A DNA stretch of 64,000 nt from positions 114,110,589 through 114,174,588 of the forward strand of contig CM077162.1 of NCBI GenBank assembly GCA_039583875.1. Direction: 5' to 3'. The notes beneath the pieces were generated by a model that saw only the letters and a list, made by a program, of their open reading frames with translations, did no database searches and was not told the origin of the DNA. The position numbers and the translations under genes were made by a program. Below, in pieces: positions 60,663-64,000 of the stretch. This DNA comes from Platanthera guangdongensis. Taxonomy: Eukaryota > Streptophyta > Magnoliopsida > Asparagales > Orchidaceae. Positions within the stretch are counted from its first letter, which is position 1. Each line of letters begins with the position of its first letter.

Positions 60663-62281
60663 TGTAACACCCCTGATTTTTCGGTATTTATTTTCATTCC
60701 TATAGTGGCGTAATTTTGATGTCAGAGCGTTACATTAGCGCATATTGGCTAGTGTCATGGTTAGAGCGTGGTTTTGCTCTTTGAGTTTTCTGTGTGGCTG
60801 GGTTTAGTCTGCTTGCAAGATTCCCTTGCGAGTCGGGTCTGTTTTGGTGACTCAGTGGAGCCTTTTTGGGAATGCTTGTGTTTTGGCTTCAGGAGGTGTT
60901 TGACCAAGTTTTTGTTTGTCGAATTTGAGTTTTTACTTCGTCGTTGGATTCGTAACGTCGGTGTTTAGCTACGGTGCGAATTTCATAGAATTCAGAGTTT
61001 GTTATGGATTTTGGATCGTTTTAGTATTTAATGTAATGTAATATTGAATTATAATGAGTTAATTATTAATAATATATATATATATGTAATAACGAAAACC
61101 TAACGACACTATTCATCATCTTCTCTACCCGACGACAGTTTTAGTATCGCGAAAGGAGGCGGGCGGCGGGCGGAGCTTTCAGCCGGCGAGATTGGGTGAT
61201 TTAGTTGTCGGTTTCGACGTTTGAGTAGAGATTTGGAAAGCATTCTGCGAGGGCTTCGTGGTCGTGGTAAGATCTTCCCGTTTCCCCGATTTTTGTATGT
61301 TAGGGTTTGAGATTTTGACCTTCTTTTTCCTCCAAAAGTTTCAGGAAACGTTGCTTAGGGCTTTTCTACAGCCGATCCTTGAAGTGGCGCGAGCGGGCTG
61401 CGTTTCTCCAAAGTTTTGAGGCAAGTGGATCTCTCTCCCTTGCTTGTTCATTTTTAGTTGACCTCTCTTCTTGTTCCTTCCTCCCTTAGAGTTTAGGAGT
61501 ACTACATGAAGCATGAAAATATCCCTCTAGGTTAGATCTAGACTTTTGACCAAACTATATTGTTTAGAAAGAAATCGTGATAAGTAAAAAAATTTGGCGA
61601 TTATCATGTAGTGATTCGTCGAGTATTGTCGAATTTATATAAGGAATTTTCGCAGAGTAAAAGGTTTGTAGCCTAAGTAGAATTTGACAGGTATCAGGTA
61701 GGAATTCTGCGAGTATCCCTGAATTTAGGTTAAGTCATTTTCGACAAATATTGTAAGTTATCGCTAGGAGTTCGACGAATATCGCTGACCATTCGTCGAG
61801 CGTTGGTCCATTCGTTGAACGGAGTTCGACGAATATCGCTGTTCATTCGTCGAGCATCGAGCGGAGTTCGACACATTTCGTTACCCATTCGTCGAATGGA
61901 GTTCGACAAATATCGCTGAGCGTCGAGCAGAGTTCGACGAATATCATTACCCACTCGTCGAACGGAGTTCGACGATTATCGCTGTCCATTCGCTGAGCGT
62001 CGAACGAAGTTTAACGAATATAGTTGGTCATTCGTCAAGCGTCGTCCGGAGTTAGACGAATATCGCGGGTTTTCATAAGGAAAATTCGCCGAATTTGCTG
62101 GGTCTTAGAAGTTTTCGCCATTTTTTTCCAATTTTGGCGGGTTTAGTCCATAAGATGGTTTTAGGACTGGTTTTTGTTTATCTTGAGGTTTTAACTTGGG
62201 ATTTGGGCAGGTTCTAATGTTTCTTTGACTATGAAGGTTGGCGGTGGATAAAGGGCCACCAACTGGACGTCGGTTGTGACA
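60663..62281 (+). repeat. 3' LTR of element C (1619 bp, internally deleted)
   Basis: Starts TGTAACACCCCTG and ends GTTGTGACA before the TSD acttc. It aligns with the 5' LTR up to GTTGTG (5' LTR 25179) and then jumps to the terminal ACA (26361-26363), so about 1.18 kb is missing. The hairpin array corresponds to about 61768-62065. Confidence 0.92.
61768..62065. repeat. TCGTCGAAC-type hairpin array in element C 3' LTR
   Basis: Same array as in the 5' LTR, with more copies visible (about seven). An example is CTCGTCGAAC / GGA / GTTCGACGATT near 61954-61976. Confidence 0.88.
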
Positions 62282-62483
62282 ACTTCTTGTAAGCATCTTT
62301 ATCAGTACGGGACACATTCCCAAAATGCTCATCAGGGGATACCTCTTCCAAAACATAGAGCTTACACTCTTACCTAAGAACAATTCTCATTTTCCTGTAC
62401 CAGTCCAAATTATTTGTACCACTCAGCTTCTCCTTCTCAAGGATCGCTCTGAGGGACAGAGTGGAGTGTGAATCACTTGCCAT
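62282..62483 (-). pseudogene. gag: Element B gag, N-terminal part
   Basis: The minus-strand ATG is at 62481-62483. The translation starts MASDSHSTLSLRAILEKEKL and continues SGTNNLDWYRKMRIVLR, the classical copia gag start (xxLxGxNYxxWxxxMxxxL). A stop follows at about 62370. The remainder reads to the TSD acttc and continues at 23576. Confidence 0.88.
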
Positions 62484-63459
62484 GGAAATTCTATAAGGAT
62501 ACAAGCAAAGCAAATTAGTACTACATTTCAAAATATATTTTCTTTCATTTAGGACTTTAATCAAAATAACTTCCACTATTTTTATCAAATTGATAACCCT
62601 CAATATCAATTCGAAGAGTTTGGCGAGCAACCCTCTTAGTGGATAAGATCCATATTTCACTAACACTATGAGTTAGTTTTGGCTTTTATCTCACAATACA
62701 GCTATTTAGGTTGGCAATGCTTGCCAATTCCATCACTATGCAATTCTTGTATGACTGGTGAATAACTCTTTATTCGCATCCATTATATGGTGCATGACAA
62801 CCCTATTCCTCTGGGCACTCAACCTTTGAGGTCACCCAGTTAAGCTAGACCCGATGTCGACAGTGGGATATCACAATTATCCGCTCGCACCCTCACCAAT
62901 ATAGATTAATGCACCTTGCTTTGTCAAGACCACACTTCATCGATCGAGGCAGGAAGAGTGACATCCATCAGAAGGCATCCGAATACTTAATATTACTTAA
63001 GGGATTTTAATTAGTTGATTAACTCTTTAATCATGGTTTACAATTAACTAGTGTGAACATCAAGCCAAATAAAATTCAACAAGCATAATCCAAATGCATC
63101 CTAGATGTGCACAAGAATCATCAACACTTGATGAACAGGGCTAAGTCTGAACATCTGGAACATTTCTAAATCTTCAGATCTACATGCACTGAACATGAGC
63201 AACACCAACTCCACTTACATAGTAGATAAGCTTGTCACTTCATGTGAGATTCAAAATCTAACATTTGCATAGTTTCACAAACCAACAAAGTGACAGTTAC
63301 TATTGAGGAGTAAACTTCAAAGAAATCGCATGCGTTCCTGTGAAGATCCAAGACTAGATTTGGGCATTTAGAACACTTCTAAATCTCCAAATCTACACTC
63401 CATAGATTTAGCAACTTTTGAAACAATGAATATTACCGGCAACTTGCCTCTAATACCAC
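62484..63459 (-). other. Element B 5' leader and primer-binding site
   Basis: About 970 bp of non-coding leader on the minus strand. The PBS is TGGTATTAGAGGCAAG (plus-strand 63443-63458), one base from the LTR, with one mismatch from the initiator-Met form in its first 11 bases. No coding signal. Confidence 0.7.
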
Positions 63460-64000
63460 TGTTGGGTTTTTGGGGATGACACAACACTTGTGCATGCAGC
63501 GAAAATAAGAACAAGAAAAACCCAAACAAGTTCGGATCTTACAATATTCATGAATCAAGAAGTAAAACATGCTGTAATAAAATTACCTTGAGGGATTGAG
63601 TTTGAACTCAACCTAGATGCTCCAGAAGAATCAGGATGACCACTCAGCGGCTAGAGTCTTGAGCGCAGAAAGTATATACACGCATCTACAGGAAATCCAC
63701 ACGATCGGTAGAACCTGTGGTAACTTGTCACACAAGCACTAGGTTGGGAGAGGACACTCAGTGTCTCCACAGACTGCTAGATCTATTGAAGGAGAGGCAT
63801 CGATGACACTCGCTAGGATCAGGATCGGGATCGATGACGATGAAGGCGGAACGACTTCTGTCGGGCTTTTAGGGTTATCAGTCTTTTGCACAGTTACAAC
63901 TCGTTTGCTTAGACAAAAAATTGATCGCTTAATGGTCAAACCCTAAAACATCATATTTATACTCCAGGAGATAAATAAAACAACTTCCCATCTGAAAGTG
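63460..64000 (-). repeat. 5' LTR of element B, partial (541 bp visible)
   Basis: Matches the left LTR from 4800 (TGTTGGGTTTT... ACACAACACTTGT). It runs off the window, so the second TSD cannot be checked. Confidence 0.85.

Larger units (their letters stand above)
23577..62281 (+). mobile_element. Element C: Ty3/gypsy chromovirus-like retrotransposon, interrupted by D and solo LTR G
   Basis: LTRs at 23577-26363 and 60663-62281. The TSD acttc is at 23572-23576 and 62282-62286. PBS TGGTATCAGAGGGA is at 26366 and the polypurine tract AGGAGGGGTGGC at 60651-60662. Gag is split by D. RT and RNase H are split by solo LTR G. The domain order PR-RT-RNase H-INT and the C-terminal chromodomain-like end indicate gypsy, probably the Tekay/Del group. 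Without insertions it would be about 9.8 kb. Confidence 0.93.
4800..64000 (-). mobile_element. Element B: Ty1/copia retrotransposon, minus strand, split by A and C, truncated by window end
   Basis: Matching LTRs start at 4800 (TGTTGGGTTTTG) and 63460 (TGTTGGGTTTTT). On the minus strand the order is 5' LTR (63460 to beyond 64000), primer-binding site, gag, PR, INT, RT, RNase H, polypurine tract and 3' LTR (4800-5870). A is inserted at 7283-20264 and C at 23577-62281. After removing both insertions, gag and RNase H read across the junctions. The left TSD would be atatc (4795-4799), but its partner lies beyond the window. All ORFs are broken. Confidence 0.85.

Overview
This window is a block of nested LTR retrotransposons from a plant nuclear genome, probably a eudicot. 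The evidence is Ty1/copia and Ty3/gypsy proteins, primer-binding sites matching the 3' end of initiator-Met tRNA (TGGTATCAGAG), purine-rich polypurine tracts, TG...CA LTR ends and 5-bp target-site duplications (TSDs). I found no convincing host gene, rRNA, tRNA or CRISPR array. The species cannot be named from the sequence. Every coding region carries stops or frameshifts, so all are annotated as pseudogenes.

Nesting, outermost first. F is a SIRE-like copia element on + of which only the third ORF and 3' LTR are visible (1-4799). B is a copia element on - whose LTR starts at 4800 and whose 5' LTR runs off the right edge. Two elements sit inside B. A (7283-20264, +, TSD ctatc) is SIRE-like and split B's RNase H. 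C (23577-62281, +, TSD acttc) is a Ty3/gypsy chromovirus-like element that split B's gag. A itself carries a 508-bp TRIM (10927-11434, - orientation, TSD aaaac). C carries D (27451-54602, a copia with 425-bp LTRs, TSD atggt) in its gag, and a solo LTR G (56875-58577, TSD tggag) between RT and RNase H. D carries E (28916-51448, TSD gtcat), a SIRE-like tandem of LTR, internal, partial LTR, internal, LTR. The deepest chain is F > B > C > D > E.

The SIRE-like elements A and E share one plan: LTR, gag with two zinc knuckles, an in-frame stop, pol (PR-INT-RT-RNase H), a roughly 500-bp spacer, then a third ORF (aORF) of about 940 codons, a polypurine tract and the LTR. Two non-coding features stand out. 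First, their LTRs contain long arrays of the palindrome GTGTCGACAC at about 21-bp spacing upstream of a TATA box, and the spacer in front of the aORF repeats that layout (array, TATAAATAG, about 106 bp, ATGGCG). This looks like a second, internal promoter using the same cis-elements as the LTR. Second, four other families in the window (F, B, C and G; copia and gypsy) carry copies of a different CG-rich inverted repeat, TCGTCGAAC / GGA / GNTCGACGA, in their LTRs. Unrelated elements therefore appear to share a short palindromic LTR module.
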